This document shows positions 56,290-64,000 of a stretch of 64,000 bases of DNA, piece by piece. The position numbers and the translations under genes are program-made. The notes under the pieces were generated by a model, which saw only the letters and a list, made by a program, of their open reading frames with translations, had not been told where the DNA came from and searched no databases. This stretch comes from Jonesiaceae bacterium BS-20. Its GTDB lineage: Bacteria; Actinomycetota; Actinomycetes; Actinomycetales; Cellulomonadaceae. Numbering within the stretch: the first letter of the stretch is position 1; each line of letters starts with the position of its first letter. Location of the stretch: contig CP146203.1 in the NCBI GenBank assembly GCA_039995105.1, positions 1,054,001 to 1,118,000 of the forward strand. Direction: 5' to 3'.

Positions 56290-57752
56290 TGTTAGCTTCA
56301 AAACGCGTCTTAGTGGCCGGGCTTGGTGTTACGGGTAAGGCCGTGGTGGCTGCGCTTGAGGGGCTACCTGAAACGGTAAAGCCCGCTCTTGTGACCACCT
56401 TGGACCGTGTTAACCCGCTAGCGACCTTTGCTCATACGGATCAGGTTCCCTTGGCGGACATAGACCTCATTGTGGTCTCCCCGGGCTGGGCGCCTAGTTC
56501 TGACCTCTTGGTTGGCGCAAGCGACCGGGGCATTGAAATCATCAGCGAAATCGAACTTGCCTGGCGACTGCGAGTCAAGACAACAGCGACCGGTGAACCT
56601 GCACCTTGGCTGGGGCTAACCGGAACCAATGGCAAAACCACGACTGTCCAAATGCTGGTGGACATGCTTACTGCAAGCGGCAAACATACGGTTGCCGTGG
56701 GCAATGTCGGAACCCCTGCAATCACGGCTGCGCTCGATCCTACGCTCGATGTTTTGGCCCTTGAACTATCCAGCTTCCAACTGCACTTCACCTCGACCAT
56801 GTCCCTGCACGCGGGAGCCGTACTGAACCTGGCACCCGACCACCTGGACTGGCACGGTTCGTTTAAGAACTATGCGGACGACAAAGCCAAGATCTTTGCT
56901 CATGCCCAAGTTGCGTGCGTGTACAACGTTCAAGATTCCGCAACCATGAAAATGGTTGCAGAGGCCGACGTTCAAGACGGAGCGCGAGCTATTGGATTCA
57001 CCCTTGGTGCCCCCGAACGGGGCCAGCTGGGGCTGATTGAAGATGTGCTGGTTGACCGTGCATTCCATCTGCCCGTTGACACTCCGGGTAGGCATACTCA
57101 AGCGGCAGAGATCGGGACGCTTGCAGACTTGGCCCACTTGGCAGGTCCCTCGGGACACCCGGCTCCGCACACGGTGGCTAACGCCTTAGCTGCCGCTGCT
57201 CTGGCACGCTCCGTTGGTGTCTCAGCGCGAGCGGTTCAGACCGGCTTGCGGGGATTCACCCCCGACGGTCACCGCATGACCGCTATTGGGAGCTTGGAAG
57301 TGCCCGGCGGTGCGGTCGCATTCTTTGATGACTCGAAAGCAACAAACCCACACGCGGCTGCGGCCGCCCTGACCTCATTTGCCGATGGCACGGTGGTTTG
57401 GATTGCAGGAGGCGACGCTAAGGGGCTAGATCTAACCGAGCTGGTCGCCGGGGTGCACCAAAAACTACGCGGGGTTGTGGTGATTGGTGAAGATCAACAA
57501 GATATTCTGCATGCACTTGCTCAACACGGGCCCGCAATCCCAGTGACCGCAATCGCTCCCGGCGATACTGGAGGCATCATGGACCGCGCAGTGGCTGCTG
57601 CGGTGGAACTCGCCCGTTCGGGAGACACCGTCTTGCTCGCACCTGCGTGTGCCTCGATGGACCAGTTTGTGTCATACGCTGACCGTGGTGATCGTTTTAC
57701 CGCGAGCGTCCTGGCCCATCTGCGAGACGTCGGGCAGGCACCCCAAGCGTGA
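56289..57752 (+). CDS. murD: UDP-MurNAc-L-Ala-D-Glu ligase MurD
   Basis: 487 residues. It adds D-glutamate to UDP-MurNAc-L-Ala in the cytosol. The N-terminus VLVAGLGVTGKAVV binds the UDP part. The P-loop is GLTGTNGKTTTVQML. The motif LNLAPDHLDWHGSFKNY and the C-terminal FFDDSKATNPHAAAAAL complete the Mur ligase core. The GTG start at 56289 shares one base with the mraY stop. The family-typical APACASMDQFVSYADRG segment ends the protein. Confidence 0.96.
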   Translation: MLASKRVLVAGLGVTGKAVVAALEGLPETVKPALVTTLDRVNPLATFAHTDQVPLADIDLIVVSPGWAPSSDLLVGASDRGIEIISEIELAWRLRVKTTATGEPAPWLGLTGTNGKTTTVQMLVDMLTASGKHTVAVGNVGTPAITAALDPTLDVLALELSSFQLHFTSTMSLHAGAVLNLAPDHLDWHGSFKNYADDKAKIFAHAQVACVYNVQDSATMKMVAEADVQDGARAIGFTLGAPERGQLGLIEDVLVDRAFHLPVDTPGRHTQAAEIGTLADLAHLAGPSGHPAPHTVANALAAAALARSVGVSARAVQTGLRGFTPDGHRMTAIGSLEVPGGAVAFFDDSKATNPHAAAAALTSFADGTVVWIAGGDAKGLDLTELVAGVHQKLRGVVVIGEDQQDILHALAQHGPAIPVTAIAPGDTGGIMDRAVAAAVELARSGDTVLLAPACASMDQFVSYADRGDRFTASVLAHLRDVGQAPQA

Positions 57753-57778
57753 CCGCTTTGCCAGCTAAAAGGGGTTAG

Positions 57779-59107
57779 TTGGGCATAGGTGCAGGAGTTT
57801 GGGAACTACTATTTAGACAAACGGTGAGGGAAATGCGGCAGCCAACTAAGGACACGGACAACCGTTCGTTGGGTGAGCGTAGCCGCAAGTGGTCCCAGGG
57901 CGTTTGGAACTCACCAGCAACGAGCTATCAACTTGTCATGTCAAGCACGTTGGCCCTAACCGTCATTGGCCTCATCATGGTCTTGTCGAGTTCTGCGGTC
58001 GACGCGCTACAGGTAGGCGATTCGGCTTACTCGGTCTTTTCCCGTCAACTGATGTTTGCCGGAATCGGCATCGTGCTGATGATTGTGGCCGCACGGGTGT
58101 CCGTCACGTTGTATCAGCGCTTTGCGGCGATCCTGATGTTATTAGGATTTGGCTTGCAGTGCCTGATCTTTACCCCCTTGGCAAAGACCGTCTTGGGTAA
58201 CACTAACTGGGTCAGAATTGGATCATTTCAGTTCCAACCCTCTGAGTTCTTGAAGATTGCACTGTGCGTTTTCCTAGGCACCGCGATCGCCCGGCGTCTG
58301 AAATCAGCCACCAAGTGGACTCAGGTGTTGATTCCAGTGATCTTGGCCTCCGGCATTTCAATTGTCTTGGTGATGGCCGGAGACGACCTCGGAACCGCCC
58401 TGATTTTCTTCTTCATCTTGGCCGGCGCCGTTCTGGTCGCTGGCATACCGATGAAGCATTTTGCCATTGGGTTGGGCCTAGCTAGCGTTGCCGTTGGCGC
58501 GATGGCGGTCTTGAAGAAAAACAGATTTGCTCGAATCTTTGCCACCTACGATCCGCAATGTGAAGAGTCCGGGTTGTGCTACCAAGTCACCCGCGGTATG
58601 GCGGGGTTGGGCAGCGGTGGATTGGGTGGGGTAGGTCTTGGTGCGGGACGGGAAAAGTGGTCCTACCTACCCGAGGCGCACAACGACTTTATCTTTGCGG
58701 TTTTGGGTGAGGAACTCGGTTTCATGGGCGCCATGACCGTCGTCATCCTGTTTGTGCTACTGGGAGTTGGGATTGTCCGCATCATTAGGCGCCACCCCGA
58801 TCCGATGGTCAAGATTTCTACGGCAGCGATTGGGGCCTGGATCGTTGGCCAAGCTGCTTTGAACATCGGCGTGGTTACCAAAGTGTTGCCGGTGATTGGT
58901 GTGCCCCTGCCGCTCGTGTCTGCCGGGGGCTCGGCTCTGGTTGCAACGTTGCTTGCAATCGGAGTGCTGTTAGCATTTGCCCGGTCGGAACCCGGAGCTA
59001 AGGAAGCCTTCGCAGCGAGACCCTCGGTTGTGCGCAGAACATTTGCAATAGTTAGTGGCTCGTCTAGACGAGCACGTCAAACCTCTGGTTCATCAGCAAA
59101 GGAATAG
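57779..59107 (+). CDS. ftsW: Septal peptidoglycan polymerase FtsW
   Basis: 442 residues. A SEDS-family glycosyltransferase that polymerises lipid II at the septum with FtsI. About ten membrane helices follow a 50-residue cytosolic start. Family marks are SSSAVDAL in the first helix, GNTNWVRIGSFQFQPSEFLK, the loop EAHNDFIFAVLGEELGF with the catalytic Asp, and the C-terminal GVPLPLVSAGGSALV. The start is uncertain: TTG at 57779 follows AAAAGGGG, and ATG at 57833 is the alternative. Confidence 0.95.
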   Translation: MGIGAGVWELLFRQTVREMRQPTKDTDNRSLGERSRKWSQGVWNSPATSYQLVMSSTLALTVIGLIMVLSSSAVDALQVGDSAYSVFSRQLMFAGIGIVLMIVAARVSVTLYQRFAAILMLLGFGLQCLIFTPLAKTVLGNTNWVRIGSFQFQPSEFLKIALCVFLGTAIARRLKSATKWTQVLIPVILASGISIVLVMAGDDLGTALIFFFILAGAVLVAGIPMKHFAIGLGLASVAVGAMAVLKKNRFARIFATYDPQCEESGLCYQVTRGMAGLGSGGLGGVGLGAGREKWSYLPEAHNDFIFAVLGEELGFMGAMTVVILFVLLGVGIVRIIRRHPDPMVKISTAAIGAWIVGQAALNIGVVTKVLPVIGVPLPLVSAGGSALVATLLAIGVLLAFARSEPGAKEAFAARPSVVRRTFAIVSGSSRRARQTSGSSAKE

Positions 59108-59110
59108 AAG

Positions 59111-60241
59111 TTGTCAAAGTCAATCTTGCTTGCCGGGGGCGGCACAGCCGGACACGTGAACCCACTTCTTGCGGTGGCCGACCAGATCCGTGCAACTTAT
59201 CCGGACGCGGTGATTCGGGTGCTTGGAACAAAAGAGGGCCTGGAATCAGATCTCGTTCCCGCCCGGGGCTTTGACCTCGATCTTGTGCCGCGGGTGCCCA
59301 TGCCCCGTAAGCCCAGCCCTGCTTGGTTCACGTTGCCTAAAAACTTGAACGCCGCGGTTCGTGCGGCCCGGGAAACGATGGTTACCTATGAGACCGACGT
59401 GGTGATCGGTTTTGGCGGCTACGTTTCGACTCCCGCTTACCTCGCGGCGCGCAAACTCGGCGTGCCAGTGGTAATCCAGGAACAAAACGCGCGCCCAGGC
59501 CTTGCAAACAGGCTCGGCGCACGGTGGGCATCGGCAATCTCGACTACGTTCGCGCAAACGGCCCTCAAGGGGGCTCAGGTCACCGGCTTGCCGTTGCGTC
59601 ATGAAATTGCAGACTTAGCGGACCGCCTCACTACGGACCGCGCCGCGGTGCGTAGTACCGCGGCGCAAGAGCTGGGCTTGGATCCTGCCCGCCCAATTCT
59701 TGTGGTCACGGGAGGGTCGCTTGGGGCGCTTAGCCTCAATACTGCGGTTAGTCGGGCCGCGGGCCAGCTCTTGGCCCAGGGAATGCAGATCCTGCACCTC
59801 ACGGGCCGAGGCAAATCAGGGCCCGTGCTTGCCGCAATCTCGGACATCGACCCAACTTTGCGCCCCGATTATCACGTCCTTGAGTACTTAGCGCAGATGG
59901 ATTTGGCGTATGCGGTTGCGGATCTGGTGGTGTGCCGCTCGGGTGCCGGAACGGTATGCGAGTTGGCTGCGCTCGGTGTTCCGGCGATCTTTGTACCATT
60001 GCCAATCGGCAACGGGGAGCAGCGCCTCAACGCGATGGACATGGTCAATGCCGGTGGCGCATTGCTGGTTGCTGATCAGGACCTGACCGCACAATGGTTG
60101 GTGGACACGGTAAACCCGTTGCTGGTTGACGGCCAAAAATTGGCCGCGATGTCCGCGTCTGCGCGTAGCGTTGGGCAGCCCGATGCCGCACAAAAGATAG
60201 TCGCCTTGGTTGCGCAAGCGGCCGGTTGGGAGAAAAAATGA
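59111..60241 (+). CDS. murG: UDP-GlcNAc transferase MurG
   Basis: 376 residues. It adds GlcNAc to lipid I, giving lipid II, on the inner face of the membrane. The N-terminal GT-B motif is LAGGGTAGHVNPLLAV. IGFGGYVSTPAYLAAR and QEQNARPGLANRLGA follow. The UDP-binding site is VVTGGSLGALSLN, with CRSGAGTVCELAALG later. The TTG at 59111 lies 3 nt after the ftsW stop. The end overlaps murC by 4 nt. Confidence 0.96.
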   Translation: MSKSILLAGGGTAGHVNPLLAVADQIRATYPDAVIRVLGTKEGLESDLVPARGFDLDLVPRVPMPRKPSPAWFTLPKNLNAAVRAARETMVTYETDVVIGFGGYVSTPAYLAARKLGVPVVIQEQNARPGLANRLGARWASAISTTFAQTALKGAQVTGLPLRHEIADLADRLTTDRAAVRSTAAQELGLDPARPILVVTGGSLGALSLNTAVSRAAGQLLAQGMQILHLTGRGKSGPVLAAISDIDPTLRPDYHVLEYLAQMDLAYAVADLVVCRSGAGTVCELAALGVPAIFVPLPIGNGEQRLNAMDMVNAGGALLVADQDLTAQWLVDTVNPLLVDGQKLAAMSASARSVGQPDAAQKIVALVAQAAGWEKK

Positions 60242-61758
60242 GTCTCACGTTTGCCCCTATCACGGACCCAAATTTGCGCGTCAATGACCTGGGAGCCGTC
60301 TATTTTATTGGCATTGGCGGCGCGGGTATGTCCGTCATCGCACGGATGTACCACGGCGCGGGTGTCCAAGTAGCCGGAGCCGACGCAGCCGCTAATGAGG
60401 TTACTGCGGCGCTGAGCAGCTTGGGCGTGCAGGTCTATCAAGGCCATACGCAGGAGCAAGTGCATGAAGCTCAGACGGTGGTGGTTTCGTCCGCCGTCCG
60501 TGAGTCTAATCCGGAATTAACCTACGCGCGGGCTCATGGTCTCAGAATCTTGCACCGTTCGCAGGCCTTGGCGCTGCTCATGCGTGATCGCCGTGCGGTT
60601 GCGGTTGCTGGTGCCCACGGAAAAACTTCGACCTCGGCCATGATCGCCGTAGGTGCCCAAGAGTTAGGCCTCGACCCCAGCTATGCGATTGGGGGCTCCG
60701 TCATCACGGCTGCGGGCCCACTTCCCGGAGGCAAACTTGGGCTCAGCGATGTGCTGATTGCGGAAGCTGATGAATCCGATGGCACCTTCTTGAACTACGA
60801 ACCGTTCATTGCGGTCGTAACCAATGTTGAGGCGGATCACCTAGATCATTACGGTAGCGTCGAGAATTTTGAACGGGCGTTTATCTCCTTTGCCAGCAAC
60901 ATTGTCCCGGGCGGAACCCTGGTAGCTTGCGCGGATGATCCCGGTGCCATGCGTACCGCTCAGGGGTACCGTGCGGCAGGTGGCACAGTGATAACCTACG
61001 GCCAGTCCGCCAAGGCAGATGTCCAGATTACTGATTTTATCCAGGCCCCAGGCCACGTTGGGGTTACCTGCAGGGTGCATCTGGGTGAGCTCTCTAACGG
61101 AACCACCGTCACCATGGATTTGGCCGTTCCGGGGCGCCACAATGCTCTGAATGCGACCGCGGCGCTGAGCGTACTTGTCCTGCTTGGGGGAGACCCCGAC
61201 CGGTCCGCAACTGCGTTGGGTCAGTTTTTGGGAACCGGTCGCAGGTTTGAATTGCGCGGAACCGTGGCGGATATTCAAGTTATCGATGATTATGCCCACC
61301 ACCCAACAGAAGTAGAGGCACTCCTTGCCGCGGCTCGTGTTGCTGCCGGGACCGGCCGGGTCTTGACGCTGTTCCAACCGCACCTGTTCTCGCGCACCAA
61401 GACCTTCACCACGAAGTTTGCTCAAGCGCTCGATGCGGGTGATCACACCGTGTTGACCAGCATCTACGCCGCGCGTGAAGACGATGATCCGACTGTTTCC
61501 GCGGAAGATATTGCTAAGCAGATGACCGCGCCGGTGGACTACGTGGAACAGCGAATCGAAGCAGCGCGAAGAATCGCGCAACTCGCTGAGCCCGGCGACC
61601 TTATCTTGACGGTCGGAGCCGGCGACGTCACAGAGTTAGGCGCAGTTATTTTGGCCGAACTCGAAGCTACCGGCACGCAGCAGCCACAATTGAAGGAGAC
61701 TGGCTCAACGGGGCAGTCCGCTGGGACACCACCGCGTACAGTCGAGCTGGGGGAGTAG
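60238..61758 (+). CDS. murC: UDP-MurNAc-L-alanine ligase MurC
   Basis: 506 residues. It adds L-alanine to UDP-MurNAc, the first peptide step. The N-terminal motif is FIGIGGAGMSVIARMY. The P-loop is VAGAHGKTSTSAMIA. EADESDGTFLNY and VIDDYAHHPTEVEALL are ligase motifs. The ATG at 60238 overlaps the murG stop and has GGGAG 5-6 nt upstream. The C-terminal 35 residues are low-complexity Thr/Gln/Gly. It completes the MurC-D-E-F set within this one cluster. Confidence 0.97.
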   Translation: MSLTFAPITDPNLRVNDLGAVYFIGIGGAGMSVIARMYHGAGVQVAGADAAANEVTAALSSLGVQVYQGHTQEQVHEAQTVVVSSAVRESNPELTYARAHGLRILHRSQALALLMRDRRAVAVAGAHGKTSTSAMIAVGAQELGLDPSYAIGGSVITAAGPLPGGKLGLSDVLIAEADESDGTFLNYEPFIAVVTNVEADHLDHYGSVENFERAFISFASNIVPGGTLVACADDPGAMRTAQGYRAAGGTVITYGQSAKADVQITDFIQAPGHVGVTCRVHLGELSNGTTVTMDLAVPGRHNALNATAALSVLVLLGGDPDRSATALGQFLGTGRRFELRGTVADIQVIDDYAHHPTEVEALLAAARVAAGTGRVLTLFQPHLFSRTKTFTTKFAQALDAGDHTVLTSIYAAREDDDPTVSAEDIAKQMTAPVDYVEQRIEAARRIAQLAEPGDLILTVGAGDVTELGAVILAELEATGTQQPQLKETGSTGQSAGTPPRTVELGE

Positions 61759-61764
61759 AGGCTT

Positions 61765-62883
61765 GTGAAACCGCCTCCAGCTCCGCGGCGCCAGCCAAGA
61801 CCAGCCCGTCCGCAACCGCCAGTACCAACTCGGCAGCCGCAAACTCCCAGGCCACAGGAGGTACAACCTCCTCAGGAGCCGGTACGTGATGGACGTGACC
61901 GAGTGGCTACCGGTGCAACGCAGCGGCAAGGTCCTGCGGGGCCACAAACCTCGCGGCGGATCTCGTCACGCCGTGTGGATGGGGTAGAACCAACCCCCGG
62001 TGACTCAACCGCGACCAAACGCACAGGTTCCCAGCTGGACACTACAAACGCCGCCGCCGACCCGCAACAGGCACCGTCCGGGCGAACCCCACAGGTACAC
62101 GGGGGAGCCACGGGCCACGGGCCTCTGGCCGAGCGTGTGCCCGTGTTGTCCTCCGGAATGGCGGACCGACTAGCGGAACGCGCAGCTATTAGCAGGCATC
62201 TGCGGGTGCGGAAATTTTTGTGGGCCTTGGCCGCGATCATGACCGTACTGATAGGGGTGTGGCTGGTCTGGTTCTCTCCCGTCCTAGCCCTCAAGCCCCA
62301 TGAAATAAAGATCAATGGCACGGGAAAGTATGTGACAACGCAGGAGGTTCTTGCCGCCGTTGCCCCCTTGGCGGGGACTCCCTTGGCCAAAGTCTCAATG
62401 GCAACCGTGCACGAGTCAGTCGCTGCGGTAGAAAATGTGCGCGATGTTGTTCAAACGAGGCGGTGGCCCAATGGGCTGACGATCACCATTGAGGAACGCA
62501 TACCTGTCGCGGGGGTTCCTCAAGATGGCGCATTTGCGCTCCTGGACATTGACGGCGTAATGGTGGCGCGCCAAGATGAAGCACCACCAGAACTGCCCAT
62601 AATTGAGCTAGCGTTGACAAAGGGTACGGAAACGACTCTGAAATCCGTGTTAGGGATTCTGGAATACCTACCTGTTGAGCTCTTGGCAGATATTGAGAGC
62701 ATCTCGGCGACGAGCCAAGACAGCGTGAACTTAAAACTCCGGGACGGAATCACCGTACACTGGGGTAGTTCGGATGAGACAGCACTCAAACTTGAAGTAT
62801 TACAGGTCCTTCGAGGCACAGCACTTGAGGAAGGCGTGAAGGTCATTGACCTATCTGCGCCGACGTTTCCAATTACCAGATAA
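61765..62883 (+). CDS. ftsQ: Cell-division protein FtsQ
   Basis: 372 residues. A single membrane helix (FLWALAAIMTVLIGVWLVWF) lies unusually late, at about residues 151-170, after a cytosolic Pro/Gln/Arg-rich and probably disordered region. The external part has a POTRA domain (KPHEIKINGTGKYVTTQEVLAAV) and the FtsQ domain (RRWPNGLTITIEERIPVA ... FALLDIDGVMV). FtsQ joins the FtsB/FtsL group in the divisome. The GTG at 61765 follows GGGGGAGTAGAGGC closely. A 188-nt gap with a palindromic promoter separates it from ftsZ. Confidence 0.95.
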   Translation: MKPPPAPRRQPRPARPQPPVPTRQPQTPRPQEVQPPQEPVRDGRDRVATGATQRQGPAGPQTSRRISSRRVDGVEPTPGDSTATKRTGSQLDTTNAAADPQQAPSGRTPQVHGGATGHGPLAERVPVLSSGMADRLAERAAISRHLRVRKFLWALAAIMTVLIGVWLVWFSPVLALKPHEIKINGTGKYVTTQEVLAAVAPLAGTPLAKVSMATVHESVAAVENVRDVVQTRRWPNGLTITIEERIPVAGVPQDGAFALLDIDGVMVARQDEAPPELPIIELALTKGTETTLKSVLGILEYLPVELLADIESISATSQDSVNLKLRDGITVHWGSSDETALKLEVLQVLRGTALEEGVKVIDLSAPTFPITR

Positions 62884-63006
62884 CCCCGTGTTAGCAAAGA
62901 ATACGATGACGCGGTGAGTCGCAGAGAAACCAAGGGTTTCTTTCCGACACTCGGCTTATGTCGTTGCTAGCTCACGGGGTTCAACATAACGTTTCGATAG
63001 CAGAAC

Positions 63007-63044
63007 TTGACATAACTTTAACCCTCAAGTTGAGAGTTAAAGTT
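63007..63044 (+). promoter_or_regulatory. Likely ftsZ promoter with a long palindrome
   Basis: TTGACA (63007-63012) is a consensus -35. It is followed directly by a 31-bp palindrome (63014-63044) made of AACTTTAACCCTCAA and TTGAGAGTTAAAGTT around a central G, with one mismatch in 15 pairs. The expected -10 position falls inside the palindrome (near 63030-63035) and is not a good hexamer. The element lies 28 nt upstream of the ftsZ start and could be an operator or an RNA hairpin in the leader. Confidence 0.6.
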
Positions 63045-63071
63045 TGCGATCCAAAGATCGAGAGGCAAAGG

Positions 63072-64000
63072 CGTGACGACTCCGCAGAACTACCTGGCAG
63101 TGATCAAGGTGGTGGGTATCGGTGGTGGTGGTGTAAACGCCGTCAACCGCATGATTGAGGTTGGTCTCAAGGGTGTTGAATTCATCGCGATTAACACCGA
63201 CGCCCAAGCACTTTTGATGTCCGATGCAGATGTAAAGCTTGATGTAGGCAGGGAACTGACCCGAGGCCTTGGCGCTGGCGCGGACCCCGAGGTTGGTAAG
63301 AAGGCCGCCGAGGACCACGAAGAAGAGATTCAAGAGGTCCTGCGCGGCGCAGACATGGTGTTTGTGACCGCGGGTGAAGGCGGTGGCACCGGAACCGGTG
63401 GCGCCCCGGTTGTGGCCCGTATTGCGCGTTCCATGGGTGCGCTAACGGTTGGGGTAGTTACCCGTCCGTTTTCATTCGAAGGGCGTCGCCGCTCCAACCA
63501 AGCCGACGCTGGAATTGAAGCGCTGCGTGCTGAAGTAGACACGCTTATTGTGATCCCGAACGACCGCCTGCTGTCTATGGCCGACCGTTCGGTTTCCGCG
63601 CTTGATGCGTTCCACTCCGCGGATCAGGTGTTGTTGTCCGGTGTCCAAGGCATCACCGACCTCATCACCACACCGGGACTGATCAACCTTGACTTCGCCG
63701 ACGTGAAGTCGGTTATGCAAGGTGCTGGTTCCGCTCTCATGGGAATTGGATCCGCCCGCGGTGAAGACCGCGCGGTCCAGGCAGCCGAATTCGCAATCTC
63801 TTCGCCACTGCTGGAAGCCTCGATCGATGGGGCATACGGCGTACTGATCTCGATCCAAGGTGGCTCGGACCTAGGCCTGCAAGAAATTAACGAGGCCGCG
63901 CGCCTCGTACACGAGGCCGCTCACGCTGAAGCGAACATCATTTTTGGAACCGTTATTGATGATGCGCTCGGTGATGAGGTCCGCGTGACCGTGATCGCCG
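63072..64000 (+). CDS. ftsZ: Cell-division GTPase FtsZ, N-terminal part
   Basis: Partial: about 309 codons are present and the frame remains open at the window end. FtsZ polymerises into the division ring. [14 protein letters not shown]-like start ([15 protein letters not shown]), the tubulin signature [17 protein letters not shown], and [20 protein letters not shown] are clear. The GTPase-activating loop region [22 protein letters not shown] is intact. The GTG at 63072 follows GAGAGGCAAAGGC. The C-terminal tail that binds FtsW and SepF is not in the window. Confidence 0.98.

Noticed and set aside
1-64000. CRISPR arrays, prophage, insertion sequences, tRNA and rRNA genes
   Set aside because: I looked in the intergenic gaps for direct-repeat arrays, transposase-like frames and cloverleaf patterns and saw none. 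The only repeats are short regulatory ones and terminators. A tRNA scan by software was not possible.

Overview
The window is ordinary, densely packed actinobacterial core chromosome. Base composition is moderately high in G+C by eye and was not computed. GTG and TTG starts are common, and Shine-Dalgarno motifs are purine-rich. Gene order matches the conserved actinobacterial arrangement: pnp / M16 protease / dapB / thyA-folA / dapA-rnj / ftsK / pgsA-cinA-clgR / lhr-nei / recA-recX / gluABCD / miaB / miaA / hflX / lexA-LysM / nrdR / dinB, then the full division and cell-wall (dcw) cluster. ClgR, a DUF3046 protein, a DUF3040 protein, an SAV_6107-type HEPN protein, Lhr-Nei and a glutamate-type ABC system point to class Actinomycetia, probably a Micrococcales or Actinomycetales lineage. 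MurE lacks the Arg of the DNPR motif used by diaminopimelate-adding enzymes, which suggests L-Lys or L-Orn peptidoglycan. No species name can be given from the sequence alone.

Layout. 1-9.6 kb: end of pnp, an M16 peptidase, dapB, a small membrane protein, a GNAT acetyltransferase, thyA-folA, dapA-RNase J and a CapA-like lipoprotein. 9.7-14.4 kb: ftsK, pgsA, cinA and the regulator clgR, which has a strong palindrome in its promoter. 14.4-22.4 kb: the opposing lhr-nei repair operon, a DUF3046 gene and recA-recX. 22.4-25.7 kb: an amino-acid ABC transporter (gluABCD order) on the minus strand. 25.8-34.9 kb: miaB, two tandem YbjN-like genes, an unrecognised gene, miaA, an RsmC-like methyltransferase, hflX and a DinG-family helicase. 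34.9-43.0 kb: ldh, lexA diverging from a LysM gene, nrdR, an aldo/keto reductase, serA and a HelD-like helicase. 43.1-47.4 kb: a PAC2 protein, a spermidine-synthase-like protein, the HEPN-dinB operon and a DUF3040 gene. 47.4-64.0 kb: mraZ, rsmH, ftsL, ftsI, murE, murF, mraY, murD, ftsW, murG, murC, ftsQ and the start of ftsZ, all on the plus strand.

Two regulatory circuits can be read directly. The first is the SOS response. LexA-type boxes (TCGAAC-N4-GTTCGA) lie upstream of recA, three times between lexA and the LysM gene, and, as a perfect palindrome, between the -35 and -10 of the HEPN-dinB operon. The second is dcw control: three 10-bp-spaced TGGRG repeats sit just upstream of mraZ and match the known MraZ operator layout, with extra inverted copies further upstream.

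I found no CRISPR array, prophage, insertion sequence, rRNA or tRNA. I also saw no clear novel multi-gene system. The most interesting leads are the SOS-controlled HEPN-dinB pair, the repeat-rich mraZ leader, and the long palindromes in front of clgR and ftsZ.
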